A DNA stretch of 5,161 nucleotides from Maritimibacter sp. (lineage in GTDB: Bacteria; Pseudomonadota; Alphaproteobacteria; Rhodobacterales; Rhodobacteraceae). A program made the position numbers and the translations under genes. Each line of letters starts with the position of its first letter. Position 1 is the first letter of the stretch. Of this stretch, positions 5,136 through 5,161 are shown piece after piece. Under the pieces are notes generated by a model. It was not told the origin of the DNA, ran no database searches, and saw only the letters and a program-made list of their open reading frames with translations. The stretch covers positions 27,512 through 32,672 of the forward strand of contig JAGRMP010000318.1 in assembly GCA_020441225.1 (NCBI GenBank), in the 5' to 3' direction.

Positions 5136-5161
5136 ATGATCCTGCCGATCCTGCGACTGGT
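5136..5161 (+). CDS. Start of a further gene, truncated by the window end
   Basis: ATG at 5136 lies 8 nt after AGGAG (5123-5127), a good ribosome-binding site, and reads MILPILRL plus the first two bases of the next codon. An overlapping in-frame GTG at 5133 is less well spaced. The visible residues are too few to identify. Peptide deformylases of some alphaproteobacteria begin in a similar MxxPIL way, but a membrane protein would look the same. The 60 nt between the ParA stop and this start hold no terminator-like hairpin, so the gene may continue the operon. Confidence 0.45.

Overview
The window is very GC-rich, with G or C at nearly every third codon position, densely packed, and all convincing genes lie on the + strand. 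The codon style, the RND-type transporter and a recognisable sulfur-globule-family protein suggest a sulfur-oxidising or phototrophic proteobacterium. An alphaproteobacterium is my first guess, but a purple sulfur gammaproteobacterium cannot be excluded from sequence alone. No rRNA, tRNA, insertion sequence, CRISPR array or integration scar is visible.

Layout. Positions 1-1008 hold the 3' end of an RND (AcrB-like) inner-membrane transporter. Its last two membrane helices are followed by an unusual tail of about 240 residues, ending in a lysine/alanine/proline-rich, histone-H1-like stretch. Two genes for exported low-complexity proteins overlap it head to tail (1001-1765 and 1762-2835). Both have signal peptides and repeats rich in Gly, Tyr, Pro, Trp and Gln, and their start/stop overlaps imply translational coupling to the transporter. 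A 116-base gap with a strong Shine-Dalgarno and a possible 13-codon leader ORF precedes the best-recognised gene (2952-3461), a sulfur globule family protein with GPGYG, WNNGW and [18 protein letters not shown] blocks. A perfect 14-bp hairpin follows it (3481-3513). Next come an exported, probably periplasmic protein that resembles DUF4412/LolA-like beta-rich proteins (3540-4421), a short orphan ParA-type ATPase (4467-5075) and the first nine codons of another gene (from 5136).

How the genes may work together (inference). Three consecutive cysteine-free, exported, Gly/Tyr-rich proteins look like structural or coat proteins of an extracytoplasmic inclusion, most simply a sulfur globule. The RND transporter would supply a membrane export or anchoring function. 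The ParA-like ATPase suggests spatial positioning or partitioning of a cargo, as McdA does for carboxysomes and PpfA/ParC for chemotaxis clusters. Sulfur globules with signal-peptide-bearing coats are periplasmic and ParA is cytoplasmic, so a transmembrane link would be needed. The basic cytoplasmic tail of the RND protein is an attractive but untested candidate. The combination of RND with an AK-rich tail, three globule-coat-like proteins, a LolA-like protein and an orphan ParA is the most interesting feature of this window.
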